Assembly (NCBI GenBank): GCA_017161075.1
Contig: CP046174.1
Span: forward strand, 310,001-374,000
Direction of reading: 5' to 3'
Length of the DNA stretch: 64,000 nt
From: Erysipelotrichaceae bacterium 66202529
Lineage (GTDB): Bacteria; Bacillota_I; Bacilli_A; Erysipelotrichales; Erysipelotrichaceae
Positions 43,492-53,260 of this stretch are shown in pieces. The notes under the pieces were generated by a model. It had not been told where the DNA came from. It did no database searches and worked only from the letters and a program-made list of their open reading frames with translations. The position numbers and the translations under genes were made by a program. Positions within the stretch are counted from its first letter, which is position 1. Each line of letters starts with the position of its first letter.

Positions 43492-43681
43492 ATCAACGGA
43501 TTTGGAAAATAAGGGAAATGCGGCTTGACTTATTTTAATTTGCAGGTATCATATAAGAAGAAACGCGAGGAAAAGTGTGCAATACGTGATATCGTATTGG
43601 ATGCTTTTTTGTATTCTGAAGGAAAGGATGCCTGCTTGTTTACAGAAGCATAAAGAAATGGCAGGAATTTAGGGATAAATT

Positions 43682-46600
43682 GTGAGATTAACTGTAGATG
43701 ATATCAAACGACAGACAAAGAGTGAGACAAAGCTGATCAAGGCCAGAAAGGTGCAGCAGGAAAATCTGATCAGGAAAATATATATAACAAAGACACAAAG
43801 CGAGTATCATGTGGAAGCACGGATGGAGACCCTGAGCGGGAAGTTTTATGCCACGCTGCAGTTCACCTTAAACTCTGAGAGTGATGTGGATTATTATTTC
43901 TGCAGCTGTAAGCGTACAAAGATTTGTGAGCATCTGCTGGCGGTGCTGTATCAGATCCATGACTTGCAGCCGGAAAAATTTCCTTTTTCCTATGAACGAA
44001 AGGTTGAGGAGCAGGAGACGATACAAGCAAAATCTCCGGCTTCCCTTCCTTTACCGCAGCTGCAGCAGAAGGATACATCCATGCGGACAAGAGCACGTGA
44101 GGAGTTTGCGGAAAGAAACGCCGCTCCTGTGAAAAAGAAAGCATTGCAAAAGGAGATTGTCATAGAGCATCAAAACATCGAAGCGATGGTGAAGGAAAAT
44201 ACAAGACGTCGGGAGCTAATGAAGCAGTTTGCGATATCCAGTCATATTCTGTCTGAGAGTAAGGTGTATTATCAGGAGCTGCAAAATCGTGAGCATGTGG
44301 AAAAGGTGCATCTGTTTGTAGAGGCAGAATGCTCTGACCAGCAGCATATGTACATTTCATTAAAGATTGGTGATAGAAAATGGTACACCGTCAGCAGTCT
44401 TACGGATTTCTTTGAACGGCTTGCCCGCCAGAGCTATGCACAGTACGGTATGTCTTTGGCTTTTACTCATTCCATCAGCCGTTTTGATGAGGATAGTCAG
44501 GAGCTGATAAAATTTCTGAAAAACTGTTTCTATGAAGGAAAGACGCTTGTATCCAACCCGAGTGTCATGGAGATTCCTCCCCTGTATATGGATGAATTTT
44601 ATGAGCTGCTGGGACGCCTGCCGCAGCGCTACCGCAATATTCAGATGAAGGATAAACGGCAACTGCTTGATATCCGTGTAAAAAGCGAAGAGGATTTCAT
44701 TCTGCTTACCTTTCGCAACTGGTCTTTGCTGAAAAGCGGAATCCGGGGCAGACATCATTTATACCGTATGCAGGACGATACACTGTACCGTTACCGTTTT
44801 GATGAACAGGGGAAATGCCTGGAGCTGATTGATTCTTTAAGTGAACAGCAGCTGTATGTCCGCAATGAGGAGTTTCCTGATTTTTATAAATATGTATTAA
44901 GTGAAATACGGGATTATGCAAACATGTATGGGATTGCGAAGTATGCCTATACACTGGAGCCGATCGGTCTGGAGCTGTATGGAGATATTGATGAGCTTGG
45001 AAGGGTCTATTTTCAGCTGGATGTGCTGTATGAGGACGAGCGGATCCCCGGATTTCAGAACAATCAGGAATATTTACCACTGAAGCAGGAAATTGTTGAA
45101 AATTTCATACGGCAGTATGCGGATATCATACAGCCGGAGGAGCATTGTGCCCTGTTTCATGATGTGAGTGAAACCCTGCTGGAGTTCATGCGTGACGGTC
45201 TGCCATTTCTATCTGGATATTGCGAGATTTTCGTCAGTGATGTGTTGAAAAATATGAACAAGAAGCATGTAGTAAATCTGCAGGCAGGACTTCGTTTTGC
45301 CGGTAATCTTCTGGAGATTGATTTACATAGCCGTGATATTCAGAAGGAGGAGCTGCTGGATGTTCTTCGTGCCTATCGCAGGAAAAAGCATTTCTATCGG
45401 TTGAAGAACGGGAAGCTGCTGAATCTGAAAAGTGATCAGCTGGAGGAGCTGGATACGATGATGCAGGAGTTTCATATTGAAGAAGCGCAGCTGCAGCAGA
45501 ATTGCATTCAGCTTCCCGGATACCGCTTGTTTATGCTGGATGCCTTTACAAAGGATAGCGATCATATCGCATTCCATAAGGAAGAGGTCTTGCAGCATGT
45601 GCTGGACTCATTTGGATCAATCAATGCGCAGGATATTGAAATTCCACAGCGCTACAGAGAGCTTTTGCGTGATTATCAGAAGGATGGCTTCCGCTGGCTG
45701 AAGCTGATGCACCGTTATGGCTTCGGCGGGATTCTGGCGGATGATATGGGACTGGGAAAGACCTTGCAGGTCATCGCCTTTTTGGAAAGTGAGCGGCAGC
45801 AGGGACGCACGAGTATTGTTGTTGTCCCAAGCAGTGTGCTGTATAACTGGGAGGATGAGGTACGTAAATTTGCCAGTGATCTGGAGGTATGCTGTATCAC
45901 CGGTTCCCAGGCAAAGCGTGAGGAGCTGATTCGCAGCAGTATGGATATGGATTTGCTGATTACTTCCTATGACTATCTGAAACGAGATATTGCCTATTAT
46001 GAGAACCGTACCTTTTTCTATAAGATTCTGGATGAGGCGCAATATATTAAAAATCAGCGGACGATGAATGCGACAAGCACCAAGCGGCTCAAAAGTCACC
46101 ATGCCCTGGCGCTTACCGGTACACCGATTGAAAATTCACTGGCAGAGCTGTGGAGTATCTTTGATTTCCTGATGCCGGGATATCTGTTTGATTATCGTTT
46201 CTTCTCACATCATTTTGAGAAGGAAATCGTTATGGAAAAGCATAAGGAGAAGCAGGAGCAGCTGAAGAAGATGGTACAGCCGTTTATTTTGCGAAGGGTG
46301 AAGAAGGATGTGCTGCAGGAGCTGCCGGAGAAAACGGAGACAACCTTGAGCATTGCCTTTGATGAAGCAGAGGAGACGATGTATATGGCGAATCTTGCAC
46401 AGGTGAATAAGGAGTTGCAGCAGGAGCTGGATCTGGTTAAGACAAACCGGTTTCAGGTACTAGGGATGCTGATGCGTTTGCGGCAGCTGTGCTGTGATCC
46501 GCGTCTTGTATACGATGAGGTAACGCAGCCATCCAGCAAGCTGAAGGCGTGTATGGAGCTGGTGAGCTCTCTTGTGGATAACAACAAGTCTGTTCTGCTG

Positions 46601-47050
46601 TTCTCTAATTTTACTTCTATGCTTGATCTCATTCAGGTGGAGCTGCAGCATTTGCATATCCCGTATTTCCGTATGGATGGAAGTACCGGAAAGGAAGACC
46701 GAAGAGAGTTGGTGCAGAAGTTCCAGGATAAGGAGCGAAAGGTATTTTTGATTTCATTAAAATCCGGAGGAACCGGTATCAATCTAACAGCGGCGGAAGC
46801 GGTAATTCATTATGATCCGTGGTGGAATGTATCAGCGGAAAATCAGGCGAGTGATCGTGCGTATCGGATTGGACAAAATTCCAGTGTGCAGGTGTATAAG
46901 CTGATTATGCGGAATACGGTGGAAGAACGCATTCAGCATCTGCAGCAGATGAAGAAGGAGCTTGCGGATATCTTTGTGGAGGAGAATGAGGCAAATATCA
47001 TGAAGATGGATAAGGAGCAGATTTTGGAGCTCTTAAAGGTTAATGGATAA
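43682..47050 (+). CDS. SWIM-domain SNF2-family helicase
   Basis: This 1122-residue DNA-dependent ATPase has an N-terminal SWIM zinc finger (FCSCKRTKICEH, about residues 73-84), a long bacterial SNF2-associated region, and a C-terminal two-lobed SNF2 motor: Walker A DDMGLGKT near 687-694, DEAQ near 784, ALTGTPIEN, and SGGTGINLTAAEAVIHYDPW followed by DRAYRIGQ. Bacterial homologues associate with RNA polymerase or DNA and their exact role is unsettled. The likely start is GTG 43682, with a modest AGGG at 43671; no better start is near. It stands alone, with a terminator following. Confidence 0.9.
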   Translation: MRLTVDDIKRQTKSETKLIKARKVQQENLIRKIYITKTQSEYHVEARMETLSGKFYATLQFTLNSESDVDYYFCSCKRTKICEHLLAVLYQIHDLQPEKFPFSYERKVEEQETIQAKSPASLPLPQLQQKDTSMRTRAREEFAERNAAPVKKKALQKEIVIEHQNIEAMVKENTRRRELMKQFAISSHILSESKVYYQELQNREHVEKVHLFVEAECSDQQHMYISLKIGDRKWYTVSSLTDFFERLARQSYAQYGMSLAFTHSISRFDEDSQELIKFLKNCFYEGKTLVSNPSVMEIPPLYMDEFYELLGRLPQRYRNIQMKDKRQLLDIRVKSEEDFILLTFRNWSLLKSGIRGRHHLYRMQDDTLYRYRFDEQGKCLELIDSLSEQQLYVRNEEFPDFYKYVLSEIRDYANMYGIAKYAYTLEPIGLELYGDIDELGRVYFQLDVLYEDERIPGFQNNQEYLPLKQEIVENFIRQYADIIQPEEHCALFHDVSETLLEFMRDGLPFLSGYCEIFVSDVLKNMNKKHVVNLQAGLRFAGNLLEIDLHSRDIQKEELLDVLRAYRRKKHFYRLKNGKLLNLKSDQLEELDTMMQEFHIEEAQLQQNCIQLPGYRLFMLDAFTKDSDHIAFHKEEVLQHVLDSFGSINAQDIEIPQRYRELLRDYQKDGFRWLKLMHRYGFGGILADDMGLGKTLQVIAFLESERQQGRTSIVVVPSSVLYNWEDEVRKFASDLEVCCITGSQAKREELIRSSMDMDLLITSYDYLKRDIAYYENRTFFYKILDEAQYIKNQRTMNATSTKRLKSHHALALTGTPIENSLAELWSIFDFLMPGYLFDYRFFSHHFEKEIVMEKHKEKQEQLKKMVQPFILRRVKKDVLQELPEKTETTLSIAFDEAEETMYMANLAQVNKELQQELDLVKTNRFQVLGMLMRLRQLCCDPRLVYDEVTQPSSKLKACMELVSSLVDNNKSVLLFSNFTSMLDLIQVELQHLHIPYFRMDGSTGKEDRRELVQKFQDKERKVFLISLKSGGTGINLTAAEAVIHYDPWWNVSAENQASDRAYRIGQNSSVQVYKLIMRNTVEERIQHLQQMKKELADIFVEENEANIMKMDKEQILELLKVNG

Positions 47051-47063
47051 TATAAAGTGTATA

Positions 47064-47099
47064 AGAAAGAGACTGCGGTTTACAGACAGTCTCTTTTAC
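47064..47099. terminator. terminator after the SNF2 gene
   Basis: AAAGAGACTG (47066-47075) pairs perfectly with CAGTCTCTTT (47087-47096). It can serve the helicase gene and the convergent recombinase remnant. Confidence 0.8.
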
Positions 47100-47109
47100 A
47101 TTTCAACAT

Positions 47110-47821
47110 TCAGTTGTGACCGATGAAGTTTCTGGGATTTTTTTGATACAGAATTTCTTTCTGCTTGTTGGAGCTGATATGGGTGTAAATCTGGGTGGTG
47201 GTGATGGAGCTGTGCCCCAGAATATGCTGTATATAGCGGATATCTACATCCTCCTCGAGCAGTTGTGTCGCAAAGGTATGCCGAAACATATGCGGAGTAA
47301 GATGCTGGGGGATTTTCAGTATTTTTTCATAACGGGCAATTAGAAGGCGAACGGATTGTTCGGATAATGGATTGCCTAGCTTATTGATAAAAAAGTAGCC
47401 GCTGGTTTCTATTTCTTTTTGAAACAGGGCACGATAAGAATACAGAATCTTCAAAACATCCGGATTTCCAATCTGCAGAATGCGCTCCTTTGCGCCTTTA
47501 CCGTAAATACGGACATATCGTTCACGCAGATTGATTTCATCATCCTTGACATGACAGAGCTCTGAGACTCTCATACCGGTGGAAAAAAGAAGCTCCAAAA
47601 CAGCGGCATTGCGTGTGCATACCTTACGCTGGTAGCTGGTTTTACAATCCTTCATTTCATCGTAAACACGGCTGAAGATCGAGGACAGTGTGCAGATGTG
47701 TGATATAGGCAAGCAGAGATTCTTTTTGGATATCATAGCTGTAAAGCTCCATGAAGGATAAAAATTATTTCAGATCAATCTGATATGCCTTTAACGTATG
47801 GGCATTCAGTTCTTTGGCGAT
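47110..47821 (-). pseudogene. tyrosine recombinase (XerC/D-like), N-terminally disrupted
   Basis: The catalytic domain is intact in one frame from about 47736 down: STGMRVSELCHV with the first Arg, KGAKERILQIG with the Lys, HMFRHTFATQLL (HxxR), LGHSSITTTQIYTHI with His and the nucleophile Tyr. Upstream, in another frame, NAHTLKAYQIDLK, a TAA at 47765-47767, then FLSFMELYSYDIQKESLLAY read as the SAM-like core-binding domain. The part that should link the two (around 50 residues) is missing. The gene thus has a stop, a frameshift and probably a deletion. A catalytic-domain fragment of up to 208 residues could still be made. Confidence 0.8.
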
Positions 47822-47920
47822 AGTGCATCCTGCAAATACTTTATGGCACGTTTTCTAAAAAAGCCGATATAAAGAAAAATAATAACAGGTAGTTTTAGTG
47901 TAATTATAAAAATCAGACAA

Positions 47921-48052
47921 TATTCCAAAGAAAAAAAGTCCCTAAAACAGGGACTTTCATCAGCTAGTAGATTAAACTCATCACTTAACTTCATGGTGAT
48001 AACTTCTAAACACTGAACTTGCTTTCTTTATAACCATTGCTTTTTTTTAAAA
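47921..48052. repeat. left copy of ~132-bp direct repeat
   Basis: The sequence is nearly identical to 49871-50049. It starts with a CAAAGAAAAAAAG run, includes a hairpin GTCC-CTAAAACA-GGGAC that would act as a terminator on the minus strand, and ends TTGCTTTTTTTTAAAA. The two copies lie on either side of the transposase gene. Confidence 0.85.
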
Positions 48053-48069
48053 CCTGACTTTAGAAGCAA

Positions 48070-49850
48070 AATGAAAAAAATGGTGCTAAATCACTTGATC
48101 AAGCATCATTTTTATTTGTTGTGGTGATAAATAGAAGTTCCGTATCGGCAGATTGAAGTGTTCCGACAGTGTTGTGATGGTCGGTGAGGATGGAGTAATA
48201 TTGATGTATCTGCTGTTCTCCTCTCTCAGAACTGTATAAGTTCGCATGAATTCATAGAGTCTGGAAGTGCAGACCTTATTCCCCAGCACTTTAAACTCAA
48301 GGATTCTGCTCAGCAGCACTGCCAGATAGCAGATCAGGAAATGCCCCTTGATCGTGCTTTCGCTGCGGCAGAAAACCGGACGGGCATCCAGCTCGGATTT
48401 CATGATTTTAAAGGACTCTTCTATCCGCCATAGATTATGATATACATTATAGATTTCCTCATCATCCATTGCCAGCTCAGATGTTACCAGCATATTATAT
48501 CCGGCCAATTGACAGTCTTTTTTATATTTTTTCTCATTCAGTTGGACGATCACCTTTTCATCTGTGGCATTCCCATCCTTGTCTGATGATGAGAATGTCA
48601 TATATCTCGATGATTCACCATACTCGCTTTTCTTTGCCTGACACGCTTTTAATTTCTTTGCTTTCTCATACATCTTTTTCAGTTCATATTGTTGCTTTTC
48701 ACATAAGGAGGGATTAAATGTCAGAATGCGTTTTTCTTTTACCGTGAATCTTTTTTTCTTCTTATCCTCGTCCTGGAATTCATATTTGAATTCATCGATA
48801 ATGCTCAGATATTTATATTTCAGCTCTTTGTTTTCATCATACACGCATGTGAACTGATTGTTTTCATTCAGCACCCACTGCTGTTCCCTGTCACTCAGCG
48901 ACTTTACAGATTTCGAAAAAATATAGCCATCCCTGTTTTTTCTGGCTGCATAGATATTGGCAGCGCAGTTCAATCCTTTGTCAGCCACCTGAACGGTTTT
49001 TCCTGATATATTGTTCTGTTGCTTCAATGCCCCGATCATATTTCTTAATACTGGCTTCTCGGACTGATTGCCGGGATAAAGTTTCATTGCGATAGGAAGC
49101 TGATTGGTATCAAGAAGCAGGCCCAGACCAATGATAGGATCAGTACGGTTCTCTTTAGAGGGACCCTTTTTCTGAATGTCGCTTTCTCTATCAATTTCAA
49201 AGTAGAAATTGGTGCAGTCAAAATAAGTCTTCGAGGTAGATATGCCATAACGTTCAGAAACTCTGCTGGTGAAGATCTCAACGATCTTCTCATATTCGTC
49301 ACCCATGATCCCAAGTGCAGTCAGCAGCTGGTCATAGCTGAAACCTGTCATGTCCCCATAAAGATAAGGGATCACCTCATGAAAGGTCTTGTATTTGGAG
49401 CATGGCTTCACACATCTTGCATAGATGAGGCACTCCATGATATCGCTGATGGAGAATCTGAAATCACGATTATACTGGAGCAGGTTGATATGTTCAGATA
49501 CCCTGAGACCATCAAGAATATTTTTGATAGGGAAATAGCCGAGGTAACGGACAGGGGATTCCTCGATAAGCCTGATTTTTTCAAGTTCTTTCCTGCTTTT
49601 GAGCTCATCGTTGAGTTTTTTGACTTCCTGAGAGAAAAAGGAGATAGGATCAGCGATACCGGAATCAATGAGATCATGGACGTAACCTAGAGATCTGAAA
49701 GATTTGTGAGAGGTATTCTTTTTAGAGTGGTCATAGAAACTTTCATAGATCTGAAGATAGAGACCTTTCTTCAGATGAGATTTTTTAAGGAAATAAGCCA
49801 TAGGAACCTCCAAAGTGTATAGCACTATGTAACACCATTATTATAACATA
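48070..49850 (-). mobile_element. IS1634-family insertion sequence (boundaries approximate)
   Basis: One transposase gene fills the element. Candidate terminal inverted repeats are AATGGTGCTA (48079-48088) and TAACACCATT (49830-49839), which match at 9 of 10 positions within a longer imperfect match. I cannot identify a target-site duplication. The element sits inside the interval bounded by the 132-bp direct repeats. Confidence 0.7.
48086..49801 (-). CDS. IS1634-family (IS4-like) DDE transposase
   Basis: The 571-residue protein is full length for IS1634 transposases and shows no frameshift. YFDCTNFYFEID contains the first catalytic Asp, VQVADKGLNCAAN the second, and the C-terminal YHNLWRIEESFKIMKSELDA carries the family Y-x2-R-x3-E-x6-K signature with the catalytic Glu. 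The N-terminal part holds the DNA-binding helices. GGAGGTTCCT before ATG 49801 selects this start over an upstream in-frame one. The gene looks intact, so the element may be active or recently inserted. Confidence 0.93.
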   Translation of the reverse strand: MAYFLKKSHLKKGLYLQIYESFYDHSKKNTSHKSFRSLGYVHDLIDSGIADPISFFSQEVKKLNDELKSRKELEKIRLIEESPVRYLGYFPIKNILDGLRVSEHINLLQYNRDFRFSISDIMECLIYARCVKPCSKYKTFHEVIPYLYGDMTGFSYDQLLTALGIMGDEYEKIVEIFTSRVSERYGISTSKTYFDCTNFYFEIDRESDIQKKGPSKENRTDPIIGLGLLLDTNQLPIAMKLYPGNQSEKPVLRNMIGALKQQNNISGKTVQVADKGLNCAANIYAARKNRDGYIFSKSVKSLSDREQQWVLNENNQFTCVYDENKELKYKYLSIIDEFKYEFQDEDKKKKRFTVKEKRILTFNPSLCEKQQYELKKMYEKAKKLKACQAKKSEYGESSRYMTFSSSDKDGNATDEKVIVQLNEKKYKKDCQLAGYNMLVTSELAMDDEEIYNVYHNLWRIEESFKIMKSELDARPVFCRSESTIKGHFLICYLAVLLSRILEFKVLGNKVCTSRLYEFMRTYTVLREENSRYINITPSSPTITTLSEHFNLPIRNFYLSPQQIKMMLDQVI

Positions 49851-49870
49851 GAAAAACTTTTTTATCAAAT

Positions 49871-50049
49871 TATTTCAAAGAAAAAAAGTCCGCTAAAACA
49901 GGGACTTTCATCAGCTAGTAGATTAAACTCATCACTTAATTTCATGGTGCTAACTTCTAAACACGGGATTAAACTCATCACTTAACTTCATGGTGATAAC
50001 TTCTAAACACTGAACTTGCTTTCTTTATAACCATTGCTTTTTTTTAAAA
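49871..50049. repeat. right copy of the direct repeat, with internal duplication
   Basis: This copy matches 47921-48052 but is 47 bases longer. One extra G interrupts the hairpin stem region, and a 46-base block (ATTAAACTCATCACTTAA to TTCTAAACACGGG) is present twice with a few differences. The copy ends in TTGCTTTTTTTTAAAA, where it supplies the -35 of the polysaccharide promoter. Confidence 0.85.
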
Positions 50050-50061
50050 TCGTATTATAAT
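50034..50061 (+). promoter_or_regulatory. promoter of the polysaccharide operon
   Basis: TTGCTT, inside the repeat, and TATAAT, just outside it, are separated by 16 bases. The left repeat has the same -35 but no -10 next to it. Confidence 0.6.
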
Positions 50062-50165
50062 AAAATGGGTTATCTCGATAAAAAAATACCTGATAAATAA
50101 AATATGCTAACTGAATAATAAAATAAATAAAAGTTATACACTTAGACATGTGAGGGAGTGTTAAT

Positions 50166-52043
50166 ATGCTAGATAAGATTTTTGCGAATCCGTTATATAA
50201 GAAATACAGAGAATGGATTTTATGTATTATGGATTTGAGCATTGTATTATTATCTTTCTTTATTGCATATTGGGCAAAGATAGATTTTGATATAAGAAAA
50301 ATTAGTCATATACAAATACATGAGCTTTTCATCGTATTATTTACAATTTTAGTTGTATATGCCGTTAGCTTTTTTATCTTTAAAATACACAAGAGTTTAT
50401 GGAAATATATAGGTACTATTGAAAGTGTTCGAATTAGTGTTTCTGTTTTATGTGCAAGTGCAGTATTGAGCTTAATTGTCTTTTTTACATCAATTAGAGG
50501 GTTTTATATTAGCGTTATTTTTGTGGCAGGGATACTGTCTATTTTAATGATGTTTAATTTAAGGCTGGCATATCGCTTGTTAAGGCACTATTCAAACAGA
50601 GACAGATACAGAGAAAATATTATCATCATAGGTGCAGGAGATGCAGGTTATATTTTATTGAAAGAAATATTGCAGAACAATAAGATGAAGGTAAATGTTA
50701 TAGGTTTTGTGGATGATAAGCGCACAAATAAGATGATTGCAGGATACAGTGTCCTTGGTACAACATATGACCTTCCCGAAATTGTCCAAAAGTACCCTGT
50801 AAATCTAGCATATCTTGCAATACCAAGTGCGACAAAGAGCGAATTAAGAAGAATCAATGATATTTGTCAGGCTATAAATCTTAAAATAAAAATAATGAAG
50901 AAAGCAGATACACTTTTAGAAGATATGAATGAATCGTATTTTCCTATTTGTGATATTTCCATTGAAGATTTGCTGGGCCGAGGTGAAATTCGTCTTGAAC
51001 AATCAGAAGTAAACTCTTATATAGCTGGCAAGGTTATTACAGTAACCGGTGCAGGAGGATCTATTGGTTCTGAATTGTGTCGTCAAATTGTTAAATTTAA
51101 ACCAAAGGCATTGTTGATGTTGGATATCAACGAAAATTCCCTTTATATGCTGGAACAGGAGTTTAACAGAGATAGGATGCATGGAAAGCTGGATACATCT
51201 ATCGAGATTATTTCTCTAATTGTATCCATTCGCGAATATAAATCAATTTGTGATATATTTAAAGAATACCTACCCGATGTAGTATTTCATGCGGCAGCGC
51301 ATAAGCATGTGCCGTTGATGGAAACAAGACCTCAAGAAGCAATAAAGAATAATGTGTTTGGTACAAAAAATGTTTTGCGTGCTTGTATCAAAAGCAGAGT
51401 TTCCAGATTTATTTTGATCAGTACGGATAAGGCTGTGAATCCTACCAATGTCATGGGGGCAACCAAGCGTCTAACAGAGATGCTTCTGCAGGCATACGGT
51501 AAGAATGGAGTGACAAAGATGGCAGCTGTCCGTTTTGGTAATGTTCTAGGTTCAAATGGATCGGTAATCCCTATATTTAAACAGCAAATACTTGAGGGAG
51601 GACCAATTACGATTACCAACAAAAACATTGTACGTTATTTTATGACTATACCCGAGGCGGCACAACTGGTATTACAGGCAGGATATTATGCGGATAAAGG
51701 TGAAATCTTTATTTTGGATATGGGGGAGCCAGTGAAGATTTTAGATTTGGCTGAGAAGATGGTACAGTTATCTGGATTGCGACCATATGAGGATATTGAT
51801 ATTGTAGAAATAGGGCTACGTCCAGGGGAAAAGATGTTTGAAGAATTGCGTATTGATGGTGAAGTAACTGTGAAAACCAAAAACAATCTAATTTTAAAAA
51901 ACACTGTGATGGGAATTACAGAGCTGGAAATAGAAGAAAAGCTAAGCTGTTTGCATAATGCATTAAATGAACAATTGTCAAAAGAGGAATACAGAGATTT
52001 GATTCTAAAACTTATAAAAAACGAAGAGAGGGAAATCGTATGA
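50166..52043 (+). CDS. membrane nucleotide-sugar 4,6-dehydratase (PglF/WbpM/CapD type)
   Basis: This 625-residue protein probably converts UDP-GlcNAc to the 4-keto-6-deoxy sugar. Four N-terminal membrane helices (about residues 15-130) precede a first Rossmann-like region (NIIIIGAGDAGYILLKEI), then the extended SDR domain with VITVTGAGGSIGSELCR (near 288-304), AAAHKHVPLMETRP and STDKAVNPTNVMGATKR, the family signature with the catalytic Lys and Asp. The following aminotransferase and initiating transferase complete a PglF-PglE-PglC-like start of glycan synthesis. GTGAGGGAG precedes the ATG. Confidence 0.93.
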   Translation: MLDKIFANPLYKKYREWILCIMDLSIVLLSFFIAYWAKIDFDIRKISHIQIHELFIVLFTILVVYAVSFFIFKIHKSLWKYIGTIESVRISVSVLCASAVLSLIVFFTSIRGFYISVIFVAGILSILMMFNLRLAYRLLRHYSNRDRYRENIIIIGAGDAGYILLKEILQNNKMKVNVIGFVDDKRTNKMIAGYSVLGTTYDLPEIVQKYPVNLAYLAIPSATKSELRRINDICQAINLKIKIMKKADTLLEDMNESYFPICDISIEDLLGRGEIRLEQSEVNSYIAGKVITVTGAGGSIGSELCRQIVKFKPKALLMLDINENSLYMLEQEFNRDRMHGKLDTSIEIISLIVSIREYKSICDIFKEYLPDVVFHAAAHKHVPLMETRPQEAIKNNVFGTKNVLRACIKSRVSRFILISTDKAVNPTNVMGATKRLTEMLLQAYGKNGVTKMAAVRFGNVLGSNGSVIPIFKQQILEGGPITITNKNIVRYFMTIPEAAQLVLQAGYYADKGEIFILDMGEPVKILDLAEKMVQLSGLRPYEDIDIVEIGLRPGEKMFEELRIDGEVTVKTKNNLILKNTVMGITELEIEEKLSCLHNALNEQLSKEEYRDLILKLIKNEEREIV

Positions 52044-53260
52044 CAGAAGAAATTACTGAAATGAATATACCGTTTTCACCTCCTGATATTACAGATGCGG
52101 AAATTCATGAGGTTATAGATACACTGAAATCAGGCTGGATTACTACAGGACCTAAAACGAAGCTGTTTGAAAAAAGGTTGGCAGAGTATTGCGGGACAAG
52201 CAAGGTGGTATGTTTGAACTCTGCAACAGCGGCATTGGAAATGACGTTGCGTTTACTGGGGATTGGTTTTGGAGATGAGGTCATTGTGCCAGCTTACACA
52301 TATACGGCCTCTTGTAGTCCTATATGTCATGTTGGTGCTACTCCGGTTATGGTAGATACATTGAATGATTCCTTTGAATTGAATTATAACGCGATAAGCG
52401 AGAAGATTAATAAAAAGACAAAAGCAATCATCACCGTAGATATAGCGGGGGTTTTGTGTGATTATGAAAGAATTTTTAGGGAAGTAAATAAAAATAAAGA
52501 TATGTTTACTCCAACAAATGATTTGCAAAAGATATTTAATCGTGTAATTGTAATTGCGGACAGTGCCCATGGTATCGGTGCTGAGGCAAAGGGATTGAAA
52601 TCAGGATGTTGGGCAGACTTTACTACCTTTTCCTTTCATGCTGTCAAAAATTTGACGACGGCAGAAGGTGGGGCAGTTACATGGAGGGTATGTAAAGGCT
52701 TAGAAGATGAGTTGATATATAAACAATATCAGTTATTATCACTGCATGGACAAAGCAAAGATGCATTAAATAAAATGAAAGCGGGAGCATGGGAATATGA
52801 TGTTTTATCCCCTGCATACAAATGTAATATGACAGATATACAGGCAAGTATTGGATTGGCACAGCTTGAACGCTATGAAAATATATTGTGGAAACGGCAT
52901 AGAATTATTGAAAAATATAAGAATGGTTTGCGTACAGATAAGGTACTTGTAGTGCCACATACAGGCATTGATTATACATCAAGTGGACATTTGTATATGA
53001 TACGGATAGCTAATGTCGGTGAGCGTGAGAGAAATGAAATCATTGTTAAGATGGCAGAAAAGGGAATTGCCTGCAATGTTCATTATAAGCCTTTGCCATT
53101 GCTTACAGCGTATAAACAGCTTGGCTTTAACATAGATAACTATCCGAACGCATATAAGCTGTATTGTAATGAGATAACCTTGCCTCTCTATAATGAATTG
53201 CATGATGAGCAAGTAGATTATATTATCAATGAGCTCAATGCCATATTGGAGGATTTTTAA
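52040..53260 (+). CDS. DegT/DnrJ/EryC1/StrS-family sugar aminotransferase
   Basis: This 406-residue PLP enzyme transfers an amino group to the 4-keto sugar nucleotide made by the preceding dehydratase. K203 in FHAVKNLTTAEGG is the PLP-binding lysine. IPFSPPDITDAEIHEV at the start, LNSATAALEMTLRLLG and NVHYKPLPLL near the C-terminus are family hallmarks. It overlaps the dehydratase stop (ATGA). The expected product is a UDP-4-amino-4,6-dideoxy-HexNAc; no acetyltransferase gene follows. Confidence 0.93.
   Translation: MTEEITEMNIPFSPPDITDAEIHEVIDTLKSGWITTGPKTKLFEKRLAEYCGTSKVVCLNSATAALEMTLRLLGIGFGDEVIVPAYTYTASCSPICHVGATPVMVDTLNDSFELNYNAISEKINKKTKAIITVDIAGVLCDYERIFREVNKNKDMFTPTNDLQKIFNRVIVIADSAHGIGAEAKGLKSGCWADFTTFSFHAVKNLTTAEGGAVTWRVCKGLEDELIYKQYQLLSLHGQSKDALNKMKAGAWEYDVLSPAYKCNMTDIQASIGLAQLERYENILWKRHRIIEKYKNGLRTDKVLVVPHTGIDYTSSGHLYMIRIANVGERERNEIIVKMAEKGIACNVHYKPLPLLTAYKQLGFNIDNYPNAYKLYCNEITLPLYNELHDEQVDYIINELNAILEDF

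Noticed and set aside
47806..47994. 62-codon minus-strand frame overlapping the left direct repeat
   Set aside because: It spans the repeat hairpin and the recombinase remnant in a different frame and has no ribosome binding site.
47921..50049. The 132-bp direct repeats as IS target-site duplications
   Set aside because: IS1634-type insertions make duplications of a few bases, and the repeats do not abut the inverted repeats.
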